Source: Geodermatophilus normandii
GTDB lineage: Bacteria > Actinomycetota > Actinomycetes > Mycobacteriales > Geodermatophilaceae
Direction of reading: 5' to 3'
Length of the DNA: 64,000 nt
Assembly: GCF_003182485.1 (NCBI RefSeq)
Contig: NZ_QGTX01000001.1
Coordinates: 4,240,001 to 4,304,000 of the forward strand
Shown here: piece after piece, positions 16,820-24,379 of the stretch
Layout of the letters: each line of letters starts with the position of its first letter
Numbering within the stretch: position 1 is the stretch's first letter
Made by a program: the position numbers and the translations under genes
The notes under the pieces: model-generated
The model's input: only the letters and a program-made list of their open reading frames with translations
What the model was told of the DNA's origin: nothing
Databases searched by the model: none

Positions 16820-17371
16820 TCAGGTGCAGTCCTGTTCGGTGCGCAGGCCGGTGAGCAACTGGGTGAGGACGTGCTCGGCGCGGCCGCGGAACGCCTCTGC
16901 GCCGGTGGCCAGGGCGAGGACCGCGATGCCGGTGGAGGTCGCCTGCAGCAGGGCGAGTGAGGCCTCGGTCGGCTCGGCACCGAAGGAGCTGATCAGCTCG
17001 GCGCCGAGTGGAGCGATCCCGGCGCCCAGCGCCGCGAACGCACGGCGTACTCCGGGGTCGGCGTCGGCGCTCTGTGTCAGTGCCGTCAGGATCCGTGTCT
17101 GACGGGGGTCGACGAGCACCTCGACGAGCCCGGCCACCTTCGCCGCCGGGTCCTCGGCCGACACCGCCGTACGCAGGGCCTCGATCCGTCGGCGCACGGC
17201 CTCGTCGGCAACAGCGAGCAGCAGGTCGGCCCGCGTGGGGAAGTAGTACGTGAGATGGCTCTGGCGCAGCCCGGCCCGCCGGGCGACCCGCGGCTGGGTG
17301 AAGCCGCTGAGCCCCTCCTCCTGGATGACGTCGAGCGCTGCAGCCACGATCGCCTCCCGCCTGGCCAGCAC
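16820..17371 (-). CDS. TetR-family regulator
   Basis: A 183-residue repressor-type protein with an N-terminal HTH ('REAIVAAALDVIQEEGLSGF' to 'SHLTYYFPTRADLL', about residues 4-50) and a helical ligand domain. Start GTG at 17371 is set by AGGAGG six bases upstream; a longer frame exists but has no ribosome site. It forms an operon with the CocE hydrolase downstream. A TTGGT-N6-ACCAA dyad 15 bases upstream of the start is a likely autoregulatory operator. Confidence 0.88.
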   Translation of the reverse strand: MLARREAIVAAALDVIQEEGLSGFTQPRVARRAGLRQSHLTYYFPTRADLLLAVADEAVRRRIEALRTAVSAEDPAAKVAGLVEVLVDPRQTRILTALTQSADADPGVRRAFAALGAGIAPLGAELISSFGAEPTEASLALLQATSTGIAVLALATGAEAFRGRAEHVLTQLLTGLRTEQDCT

Positions 17372-17385
17372 GCGGATCCTCCTGG

Positions 17386-17401
17386 TTGGTCGACTTACCA
17401 A
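17386..17401. promoter_or_regulatory. Likely TetR operator (TTGGTCGACTTACCAA)
   Basis: A 16-bp dyad with perfect 5-bp arms sits immediately upstream of the ribosome binding site of the TetR gene. The position and symmetry fit an autoregulatory operator for the TetR-hydrolase operon. Confidence 0.5.
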
Positions 17402-17592
17402 TATGGCGGGACCTTGCCCTTCCTGCAAGGAACGCGCGCGCGGCCGAGTCGCTTCTCGTCACGGGCGTGGGTCCACCTCGCGAGGGCCCTGGGCACCCGG
17501 AGGCTCGTCCGGCTCCAGGACACGGCCGAGCCCGCCGATGACGACGTGGACGAGCACTCCCGAGACCACGCCGACGGGAACGAGGCCGACCC

Positions 17593-17799
17593 GTGATCCA
17601 CACCGCTCTCACCGCCGCAGCCGTCGCCGTCGCCGTCCTCGCCCCCCTGGCGATCGTCGTCAGCGCCGCCGTCCTCACCGTCGCCGCCGGCCGCGGCCGC
17701 GCGCCCCACGGCCGGATCCGACGCTCCGGTCGCGACGTCACCCGAGGGGGTCGTGGCGGCCGCAGGCACCTCAGACCGTGCGACGAGGCGGTCCGCTGA
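17593..17799 (+). CDS. Hypothetical small membrane protein
   Basis: A 68-codon frame from GTG at 17593, with one long hydrophobic segment (about residues 5-33) and a basic tail. An acidic upstream frame ends at TGA 17594-17596 in a GTGA overlap, which suggests coupling, but no good ribosome site or homology is visible. I treat it as possible only. The rest of 17402-17997 shows no supported gene. Confidence 0.28.
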   Translation: MIHTALTAAAVAVAVLAPLAIVVSAAVLTVAAGRGRAPHGRIRRSGRDVTRGGRGGRRHLRPCDEAVR

Positions 17800-17997
17800 G
17801 CACACCGCCTGCTCCTCCGGCATCCACGGACCCCACACGCTGTCCTCTCACCCGGTGGGAGGCGGAGGCGCCGGTGTCCGGTCGTGCGATCGAGCCGGGC
17901 CCGCGGCACCGGCCGCCACCCGGACCCGCCGGCCCTCCCGTCCCGTGGCGCTGAGCGACCGGCCCGGACGGTCCACCGCGGCGATCGTCACCCGACG

Positions 17998-20145
17998 TCA
18001 GGAACTCGTGAGGACGACGAGCTGCGAGGTCGCGCGGGTCATGGCGACGTAGCGGTCGACCGCTCCCTCGATGCCCCCGCCGAGGTGGTCGGGATCGACG
18101 AGCACGACCAGGTCGAACTCCAGCCCCTTGGACAGCACCGGCGTCAGTGACCGCACGCGCGGCGTCGCGCGGAACGTCGGGTCACCGATCACGCAGGCGA
18201 TCCCCTCGGCGTGCGCGGCGAGCCAGCCGTCGAGCACCGACCACAGGTCCGAGGCGCGCCCGTGCACGACGGGCAGCCCGGTGCTGCGGATCGACGTCGG
18301 CACGTTGGCGTCGGGCAGCGCGGCCCGGATGACCGGCTCGGCCTCCGCCATGACCTCCGCCGGCGTCCGGTAGTTGATGGTCAGGGAGGCCACGGTGGCC
18401 CCGCCGAGGCCGATCCGCTCCAGCCGCTCCTGCCACGACTCGGCGAAACCGTGCCGCGCCTGGGCGCGGTCCCCGACGATCGTGAAGCTGCGCGAGGGGC
18501 AGCGCAGCAGCAGCATCTGCCACTCCGCGTCGGTCAGCTCCTGCGCCTCGTCGACGACGACGTGCGCGAACGGCCCGGCGAGCTCGTCCGGGTCGGCGGT
18601 GGGCAGCGCCGCCTGGTCGACCAGCGCGTCGCGCAGGTCCTGGTGGCGCAGGCTGGTCATGAGCAGCAGCTCGGAGTCGTCGGCCGCGATCAGCTCGTCG
18701 ATGACGCCGGCCATGCGCTCGCGCTCCGCGGCGACGGTGGCCGCGGCCTGCCGCCGGCGCCGGGCCACCCCCGGGTCGCCGACCCGCTGCCGCGCCGCGT
18801 CGAGCAGCGGCAGGTCCGACAGCGTCCACGCGCGGGGGTCGGGCCGCTGCAGCCTCCGGACGTCCTCGGCGCCCAGCCACGGGGCGCACCGCCGCAGGTA
18901 GGCGGGGACCGACCACAGGTCCGCGACGACGTCGGCCGCCTCCAGCAGCGGCCACGCTCGGGTGAACGTCGCCCGCAGCTGCCGGTCCCGCCGCAGCGCG
19001 GTGCGGACCAGCTCGGGCTCGACGTCGTCGTCGTGGGCGTCGACCAGGATCGTCAGGAGCTGCTCCCAGACCTGCTCCTGCGCCTCGTTGTGCGGGGTCC
19101 CGGGCTCGCGCGCCTCGAACGCCTCGGCCCAGTCGTCGGGGCTCAGCCGGACGTCGGTCCACGGCGTCTCCACGGTCGTGCCGGTCGTCGGCGGCTCCTC
19201 GGAGAAGGCGACGGCCGCCTCGATGGCGCGCACCATGTCCACGGAGGCCTTCAGGCGGGCGACGTCCGGATCGGTCTCGGCCGCCGCCGCGGTCCCCTCG
19301 GGCACGAGGTCGCGCAGCGTGCAGGTCCGCACGCCCTCCACGCCGAGGCTGGGGAGGACGTCGGACACGTAGGCCAGGTAGGGCTCGTGCGGGCCGACGA
19401 ACAGCACCCCGCCGCGCCGGTGGCCCAGCCGGGAGTCGGCGTGGAGGAGGTAGGCCGTCCGGTGCAGGGCGACGACGGTCTTGCCGGTCCCCGGCCCGCC
19501 GTCGACGACGAGGGCGCCGGCCGACCCCGCGCGGATGATCGCGTTCTGGTCGGCCTGGATGGTGCCGAGGACGTCGCGCATCCGGGCCGAGCGGTTGCCG
19601 CCCAGGCTGGCGATGAACGCCGACTGGTCGTCGAGCGCGGCGTGTCCCTCCAGCGCGTCGGGGGTGAACACCTCGTCCCAGTAGTCGGTGACCCGGCCGC
19701 GGGTCCAGCGGTACCGGCGGCGGCTGGCCAGGCCCATCGGGTCGGCGTGGGTGGCGGCGAAGAACGGCTCGGCCGCGGGCGAGCGCCAGTCGACGAGCAG
19801 CCGCCGACCCGCGTCGTCGGTGAGGCCGAACCGGCCGACGTACACCGGCTCGCCGCCGTCCGCGCCGACGATGCGGCCGAGGCACAGGTCCAGACCGAAG
19901 CGGCGCAGCGCGCGCAGCCGCGCGGTCAGGCGGTGCACCTCGAGGTCGCGGTCCAGGGCGGCCTGGCCGGTGCCGCCGGGCGACCGGCGCTCGGCGTCGA
20001 GGCGGTCGGACAGCTCGGCGATCGAGCGCTGGAGGCTCTCGGCCACGGCGGCGAAGTGCTGCTCGTCGCGGGCGACCAGGGCCGGGTCGGCCTTGGCGGC
20101 GAGGTCGTCGGGGAGGTCGAACACGCTGGTGCTCAGGGGGCTCAC
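17998..20145 (-). CDS. helR: RNA polymerase-recycling ATPase HelR
   Basis: A HelD-like motor that removes or protects RNA polymerase, giving rifamycin tolerance in related actinobacteria. The 715-residue protein begins with the HelR-typical coiled N-terminus ('VFDLPDDLAAKADPALVARD', 'SIAELSDRLDAERRSPGGTG', 'LDLCLGRIVG'), has Walker A 'GGPGTGKT' (Lys222), 'VVVDEAQELTD' (motif II) and C-terminal superfamily-1 motifs ('VLSKGLEFDLVVLVDP', 'YVAMTRATSQLVVLTS'). Start GTG at 20145 has no Shine-Dalgarno, so a leaderless or near-leaderless message is likely. A rifamycin-associated element lies 26 bases upstream. Confidence 0.9.
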   Translation of the reverse strand: MSPLSTSVFDLPDDLAAKADPALVARDEQHFAAVAESLQRSIAELSDRLDAERRSPGGTGQAALDRDLEVHRLTARLRALRRFGLDLCLGRIVGADGGEPVYVGRFGLTDDAGRRLLVDWRSPAAEPFFAATHADPMGLASRRRYRWTRGRVTDYWDEVFTPDALEGHAALDDQSAFIASLGGNRSARMRDVLGTIQADQNAIIRAGSAGALVVDGGPGTGKTVVALHRTAYLLHADSRLGHRRGGVLFVGPHEPYLAYVSDVLPSLGVEGVRTCTLRDLVPEGTAAAAETDPDVARLKASVDMVRAIEAAVAFSEEPPTTGTTVETPWTDVRLSPDDWAEAFEAREPGTPHNEAQEQVWEQLLTILVDAHDDDVEPELVRTALRRDRQLRATFTRAWPLLEAADVVADLWSVPAYLRRCAPWLGAEDVRRLQRPDPRAWTLSDLPLLDAARQRVGDPGVARRRRQAAATVAAERERMAGVIDELIAADDSELLLMTSLRHQDLRDALVDQAALPTADPDELAGPFAHVVVDEAQELTDAEWQMLLLRCPSRSFTIVGDRAQARHGFAESWQERLERIGLGGATVASLTINYRTPAEVMAEAEPVIRAALPDANVPTSIRSTGLPVVHGRASDLWSVLDGWLAAHAEGIACVIGDPTFRATPRVRSLTPVLSKGLEFDLVVLVDPDHLGGGIEGAVDRYVAMTRATSQLVVLTSS

Positions 20146-20170
20146 GGCGGGCGAGTGTGAGCCCCGACCC

Positions 20171-20189
20171 GGGTCTTGCCGCAAGCCCC
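20171..20189. promoter_or_regulatory. Rifamycin-associated element (RAE)
   Basis: The 19-bp near-palindrome (minus strand GGGGCTTGCGGCAAGACCC) matches, as I recall the published consensus, the RAE found upstream of rifamycin-resistance genes and helR in actinobacteria. It sits in the helR-SDR divergent region. On the plus strand its TTGCCG (20176-20181) is spaced 17 bases from a TATACG (20199-20204), a good promoter toward the SDR gene. On the minus strand TTGCGG lies in the -35 area of helR. Confidence 0.85.
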
Positions 20190-20204
20190 GGGCCGCGCTA
20201 TACG
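20176..20204 (+). promoter_or_regulatory. Predicted promoter of the SDR gene, overlapping RAE
   Basis: The -35-like TTGCCG lies within the RAE and, after a 17-bp spacer, is followed by the -10-like TATACG. Transcription would start near 20211 and run into the SDR gene. Confidence 0.5.
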
Positions 20205-20271
20205 TTGAGGTGGCGGGAGAGGTGCTCCCCCCGCCGCCTCCTCCGTCCGGTCCGGCTCCCGGCCTGCCGAT

Positions 20272-21135
20272 GTGGTTGCCGTGGACAACGAGCAGCGGAC
20301 CGTGCTGATCACCGGCTGTTCCTCGGGTCTGGGCCTGGAGACCGCCGTCGAGCTCGCCGGCCGCGGCTGGCAGGTCGTCGCCTCGATGCGCGACCCCGCC
20401 CGGCGCGCCGCCCTCGACGCGCGCACGCGCGAGGCCGGCCTCGACCCCCTCGACGTCGTCCAGCTGGACGTGACCGACGCCGAGTCGGCGCAGCGTGGCG
20501 TCAAGGAGGCGCTCGAGCTGACCGGCGGGCGGCTGGACGCCCTCGTCAGCAACGCCGGCACCGCCAGCGGCGGCGCGTTCGAGGAGACCGACGAGGAGGA
20601 GTGGCGCCGCGTCCTGGACACCAACCTGTTCGGCGCGATGCGGCTGACCCAGCTCGTGCTGCCGGTCCTGCGGGAGCAGCGGTCCGGCCGGCTGGTCCTC
20701 GTCTCCAGCGACTCCGCGCGCTACGGCAACCCCGGCCTGTCGCTGTACTGCGCCTCGAAGTGGGCGCTCGAGGGCTGGGCGGAGTCGCTGGCCTACGAGG
20801 TGGAGCCCTTCGGCGTCGGGGTGGTCCTGGTCGAGCCGGGCAACTACGACACCGCCATCTGGACGACGACGCCGCGCACCACCCCGCCGGGCAGCCCCTA
20901 CGCCGGGCTGCTGCGGACGGTGGAGCGCTTCCTCGAGGAGGAGCACCTCCCCCGCTCGCGCGACCCGCGCGAGGTGGCCCGCGCGGTGGCCCGCGCGCTG
21001 ACGGCACGCCGCCCGGCGTTCCGCGTGCAGGTGGGGCCGGACGCCCGCATCGCCGCGGGGCTCGGCAAGCTCCCCTACCGGGTCTCGTCGGCCGCCGTCC
21101 GCCGGCTCACCGGCCTGCACCGCTGGAAGCCCTGA
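20272..21135 (+). CDS. Short-chain dehydrogenase/reductase
   Basis: A 287-residue classical SDR, an NAD(P)-dependent oxidoreductase of unknown substrate. It has the nucleotide-binding 'TGCSSGLGLE' near the N-terminus, 'NAG' in 'LVSNAGTASG', the catalytic Ser in 'VLVSSDSARYG' and the Y-x-x-x-K pair in 'YCASKWALEG'. GTG codons at 20272 and 20281 are both possible starts; neither has a strong ribosome site. It is divergent from helR and shares its upstream region with the RAE, so it may be co-induced with it. Confidence 0.88.
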   Translation: MVAVDNEQRTVLITGCSSGLGLETAVELAGRGWQVVASMRDPARRAALDARTREAGLDPLDVVQLDVTDAESAQRGVKEALELTGGRLDALVSNAGTASGGAFEETDEEEWRRVLDTNLFGAMRLTQLVLPVLREQRSGRLVLVSSDSARYGNPGLSLYCASKWALEGWAESLAYEVEPFGVGVVLVEPGNYDTAIWTTTPRTTPPGSPYAGLLRTVERFLEEEHLPRSRDPREVARAVARALTARRPAFRVQVGPDARIAAGLGKLPYRVSSAAVRRLTGLHRWKP

Positions 21136-21304
21136 CACCGCTGGACGGGAGAACTCGACCGCGACGGCGATCGTGAGATCGCTGGGAGTCCTCCCGTCCA
21201 CGCCTTCACAGGACGACGCCCCGTGCCGATGTCCCTGCCGTGGGTGGGGGAACGGCGACGGCCGTGTTCGGATTCCTGGGGACCGTGGTCGGCGGACTGA
21301 TCAC

Positions 21305-21760
21305 GTGTTCGGGCAGTGGCACAGCTCGCGGGTGGGACGTCGGCGCCAGGAGATCCAGGTGCAGCAACAGCGGGCCGACCTCCGGCGTCAGGCGTACCTG
21401 CGCTTCCTGAACAGTGCGGACGAGTTCCAGGAGCACGCCCGGGATGTCACCGCGGTGATCGGCGCCGGGCAGGACGGCGACGTCCGTCGACAGGCGGAGG
21501 AGCGCTACCTGCTGGGCTGGCGCCAGCTGAACAGTCGTCTCGCAGAGGCCCAGATCGCGGGGCCTCGACAGGTCAGCGACGAAGCCGGGCGGCTGTACAG
21601 CGCCGCTGCTGCCTACAGCGACGCGGTCGACAGCTACATCCGGGAGACGCCTCGAGGCAACCGGGGGAAGGCGCAGCGGGAGTCCCTGGAGGACGCCGTG
21701 ATCGAGGCTCGGCGGGTGTTCGCCGTCGAGGCACGGCAGGCGATCGACCTGGATCGCTGA
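21305..21760 (+). CDS. Hypothetical protein, N-terminal anchor out of frame
   Basis: The readable product (about 151 residues from GTG 21305) is soluble, helical and charged ('VQQQRADLRRQAYLRFLNSA', 'QRESLEDAVIEARRVFAVEA'). Directly upstream, in another frame (about 21261-21304), the DNA encodes 'AVFGFLGTVVGGLIT', a typical membrane anchor that would join smoothly to 'FGQWHSSR' if one base were removed. So this is either a frameshifted gene for a membrane-anchored protein or a shorter soluble form. Function unknown. Confidence 0.5.
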   Translation: MFGQWHSSRVGRRRQEIQVQQQRADLRRQAYLRFLNSADEFQEHARDVTAVIGAGQDGDVRRQAEERYLLGWRQLNSRLAEAQIAGPRQVSDEAGRLYSAAAAYSDAVDSYIRETPRGNRGKAQRESLEDAVIEARRVFAVEARQAIDLDR

Positions 21761-21780
21761 CACGTCCGCCCGGCTCGACC

Positions 21781-22686
21781 TCAGCGCGGGGCAGCCGATG
21801 CCTCCGCGGAGACGGCGACCAGCGCGTCGAGCACGCGGCGGACGACGAGCCGCTCGGCGGTGTCCGGCCGCAGCAGCGCGTCGACCGTCCGCCCCGCGCG
21901 CACACCCCCGAGCGGCAGCAGCCGGACGCCGGGGTGGCCGCCACCGGTGAAGCGGGGCAGCAGCGAGACGCCGTGACCGGCGGCGACGAGCGCCTCGGCG
22001 ACGGAGAAGTCGTTGATGCGGTGCACGATCCGCGGCGCGGTCCCGGACGCCGTCGCCACGGCGCCGAGCACGTCGGCCACGGGGAAGCCCTCGCGCACGG
22101 CGATCCAGTCCTCGTCGTCGAGGTCGCCGGGCGACACCCGGTCGCGGCCGGCCAGCGGGTGGTCCCTCGGCACGGCGACGTCGAGGGGCTCGCGCAGCAA
22201 CGGGACGACGCGCAGCCCCGGCGCGGGCCACTGCGCGCCGTCGGGCCGGTGGGCGACGACGACGTCGACCCGGTCGGTGAGCGCGGGGAAGTCGTCGAGC
22301 GCCACGTCCTCGTCCGAGCACTCGACGGTGATCCCGCCGAGGGTGGCCACCCGGGTGAGCAGCGGGGGCAGCAGCAGTCGCGCGCCGCTCTGGAACGCCG
22401 AGACGCGCACCGTCCCCTCCGGGCGCTCCAGGAAGGCCGCGCAGGCCGCCCGGGCCCGCTCGACGGCGACCGCCACGTCGACCGCCGCGTCGGCCAGCGC
22501 GTCGCCGGCGGCGGTGAGCCGCAGGCCGCGGCCGACCCGCTCGGTGAGCGGCACGCCGGCCTCCCGCGCCAGCGACGCCAGCTGCTGGGACACCGCCGAC
22601 GGTGTCAGGTGCAGGACGGCCGCCGCGGCGCCCACACCGCCCTGGCTGCGCACGGTCCGCAGCGTCTCCAGCGCCCGCACGTCCAT
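21781..22686 (-). CDS. LysR-family regulator
   Basis: A 301-residue LysR-type regulator: winged HTH at the N-terminus ('LRTVRSQGGVGAAAAVLHLT' then 'SAVSQQLASLARE') and a periplasmic-binding-like effector domain (about 90-295). It is divergent from an EamA exporter gene 72 bases away. This layout usually means it controls that neighbour; a 10-bp palindrome lies in the shared gap. Confidence 0.9.
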   Translation of the reverse strand: MDVRALETLRTVRSQGGVGAAAAVLHLTPSAVSQQLASLAREAGVPLTERVGRGLRLTAAGDALADAAVDVAVAVERARAACAAFLERPEGTVRVSAFQSGARLLLPPLLTRVATLGGITVECSDEDVALDDFPALTDRVDVVVAHRPDGAQWPAPGLRVVPLLREPLDVAVPRDHPLAGRDRVSPGDLDDEDWIAVREGFPVADVLGAVATASGTAPRIVHRINDFSVAEALVAAGHGVSLLPRFTGGGHPGVRLLPLGGVRAGRTVDALLRPDTAERLVVRRVLDALVAVSAEASAAPR

Positions 22687-22708
22687 GCAGCGACGCTACA
22701 TCGTCAGT

Positions 22709-22718
22709 ACAGATCTGT
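22709..22718. promoter_or_regulatory. LysR/EamA intergenic palindrome ACAGATCTGT
   Basis: A perfect 10-bp palindrome sits in the 72-bp divergent spacer between the LysR and EamA genes, flanked by gtcag/ctgac arms. It is a reasonable operator candidate for the LysR protein. Confidence 0.42.
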
Positions 22719-22758
22719 TCGCTGGTGCTGACGCGTCGGCGCGGGGAGGCTCGACGTC

Positions 22759-23718
22759 GTGCCGACCCGCGACCGCCTCCTCGCTCTCCTCGTGGCCGTC
22801 GTCTGGGGCTTGAACTTCCTGGCGATCCACCTGTCGCTCGAGCAGTTCCCGCCCTTCTTCCTCGTGGCGCTGCGCTTCGCGGTGATCGCCGTCCCGACGG
22901 TCCTGCTCGTGCCGCGCCCGGGCGTCCCGTGGCGGTGGGTGCTCGGCTACGGCGCCGGCTTCGGCGTCCTGCAGTTCGTCTTCCTCTACGTCGCGATGGA
23001 CACCGGCATGCCGACCGGGCTGGCCTCGCTGGTCCTGCAGTCCTCGGCGCCGTTCACCGTCGTCCTCGCCGGGCTGCTGCTGCGCGAGCGGCTGACCGGG
23101 CGGCAGGCGGCGGGGGTCGGGCTCGCGGTCGTCGGCCTGGCCGGCATCGCCGTCCACCGGGCCGGCCTGGACGGCGGCGCCACGCTGCTGCCGGTCCTCC
23201 TGACGCTGTGCGGCGGACTCGGCTGGGCGCTGGGCAACCTGTGCAACCGGCAGGCGCGCCCGCCCCGGCCGTTCCGGCTGATGCTCTGGATGACCGTCGT
23301 GCCGCCGCTGCCGATGCTGGCGCTCTCGCTCGCCACGGAGGGGCCCGCCCGCATCGTGACGTCGCTGACCACACTGGGCACCCGGCAGGGCGTCCTCGCG
23401 CTGGCCGGCCTGCTGTTCACCGTCGTCGTCGCCACCCTGCTCGGCTCGGGCATCTGGACGGCGCTGATGAGCCGCCACCCCTCGGGCACCGTGGCGCCGT
23501 TCTCGATGCTGGTCCCCGTCGTCGGGACGGGTGCGTCCTGGCTGTTCCTCGGGGAGCGGACGCCTGCGCTCGAGCTGGCCTGCGGCGTCCTGGTGGTGGC
23601 CGGGGTGCTGTTCGGCAGCCGGCTCCCCCGCTCCTACCCGTCGGAGCCCAGGGCGACCGAGCCCGGGGCGACCGAGCCCGGGGCGCCGACCCAGGAGACC
23701 CGCAGCGCCTCGGTGTAG
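22759..23718 (+). CDS. EamA/RhaT-family exporter
   Basis: A 319-residue integral membrane protein with about ten transmembrane helices in two EamA repeats ('LLALLVAVVWGLNFLAIHL' opens the first). Members export amino acids or metabolites by proton exchange; the substrate is unknown. The start GTG at 22759 follows GGGGAGG. It is divergent from its likely LysR regulator and overlaps the convergent TetR gene by 85 bases at its 3' end. Confidence 0.88.
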   Translation: MPTRDRLLALLVAVVWGLNFLAIHLSLEQFPPFFLVALRFAVIAVPTVLLVPRPGVPWRWVLGYGAGFGVLQFVFLYVAMDTGMPTGLASLVLQSSAPFTVVLAGLLLRERLTGRQAAGVGLAVVGLAGIAVHRAGLDGGATLLPVLLTLCGGLGWALGNLCNRQARPPRPFRLMLWMTVVPPLPMLALSLATEGPARIVTSLTTLGTRQGVLALAGLLFTVVVATLLGSGIWTALMSRHPSGTVAPFSMLVPVVGTGASWLFLGERTPALELACGVLVVAGVLFGSRLPRSYPSEPRATEPGATEPGAPTQETRSASV

Positions 23719-24278
23719 GCGGCCGGGTCGAGGTCGCCCAGCAGCAGCCGCTGGAGGAGGAAGCCGAGGACCGCGGACAGCATCGTGGCCCCGAGGTGGT
23801 GGGGGTCGGCGTCGGCCGGGAGGGTCCCGGCCCGCTGCCCGCGTCGCACGACCTCGACGAAGAACCCGCGGATGGTGCGGTAGGCCCGGTCGACGACGGC
23901 GTGCACCTCGGGGTTGCGCAGCGCCTCGCCCCACGCCTGGACGGCGACCCGGGTCAGGTCGACCGACCCGCGCCCGGCGACGTCGGCGACCATCCGGACG
24001 GCGGTCGCGACGGCCCCGGCGGGGTCCGGCACCGGCTCCTGCCGCAGCAGCACGTCGAAGCGCGCCGCCGCCTCGCCCAGGACCCGCTCGACGATCGCCG
24101 CGATCAGCTCGTCCTTGCTGCGGAAGTACCGGTAGACCGCGCCCGCCGAGAGCCCGGACGCCGCGATGACGTCGGCCATGCCGGTCGCCTGGAAGCCGTT
24201 GGCGGCGAAGCGCGCGGTGGCGGCGTCGAGGATCTGGTCGCGGCGGGCGGTGAGGTGGGACTCGGGTACGCGGGGCAC
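23634..24278 (-). CDS. TetR-family regulator
   Basis: A 214-residue TetR protein with HTH 'ARRDQILDAATARFAANGFQ' and 'SAGAVYRYFRSKDELIAAIV' (about residues 9-60). Start GTG at 24278 gives the usual short N-terminus; the frame extends to 24332. The C-terminus ends in a short repeated 'APGSVAPGSVALGS' that is read antisense to the EamA 3' end (85-bp convergent overlap). Two related dyads lie between it and the divergent membrane-protein gene, suggesting a classic TetR-target pair. Confidence 0.88.
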   Translation of the reverse strand: MPRVPESHLTARRDQILDAATARFAANGFQATGMADVIAASGLSAGAVYRYFRSKDELIAAIVERVLGEAAARFDVLLRQEPVPDPAGAVATAVRMVADVAGRGSVDLTRVAVQAWGEALRNPEVHAVVDRAYRTIRGFFVEVVRRGQRAGTLPADADPHHLGATMLSAVLGFLLQRLLLGDLDPAAYTEALRVSWVGAPGSVAPGSVALGSDG

Positions 24279-24287
24279 GCGTCCACT

Positions 24288-24367
24288 GTAAAGCGAACGA
24301 CCGTTCTTGACGCCGTGCCGCGGTGGGTCCACACTCGGCGCGGTAAGCGAACGGTCCTTCGTTTTAC
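24288..24367. promoter_or_regulatory. Paired TetR operator-like dyads
   Basis: Two related sequences occur here: GAACGACCGTTC (24295-24306, perfect 5-bp arms), preceded by taaagc, and gtaagcgaacggtccttcg (from 24343), followed by ttttac. They share the AAGCGAACG core and flank the divergent start region, consistent with one operator for each gene. Confidence 0.55.
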
Positions 24368-24379
24368 TGGAGTGGTCCG

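Noticed and set aside
17395..17838. A 147-residue minus-strand frame
   Set aside because: Gly/Asp/Ser-rich low complexity with no ribosome site; it lies opposite an equally weak plus-strand frame.
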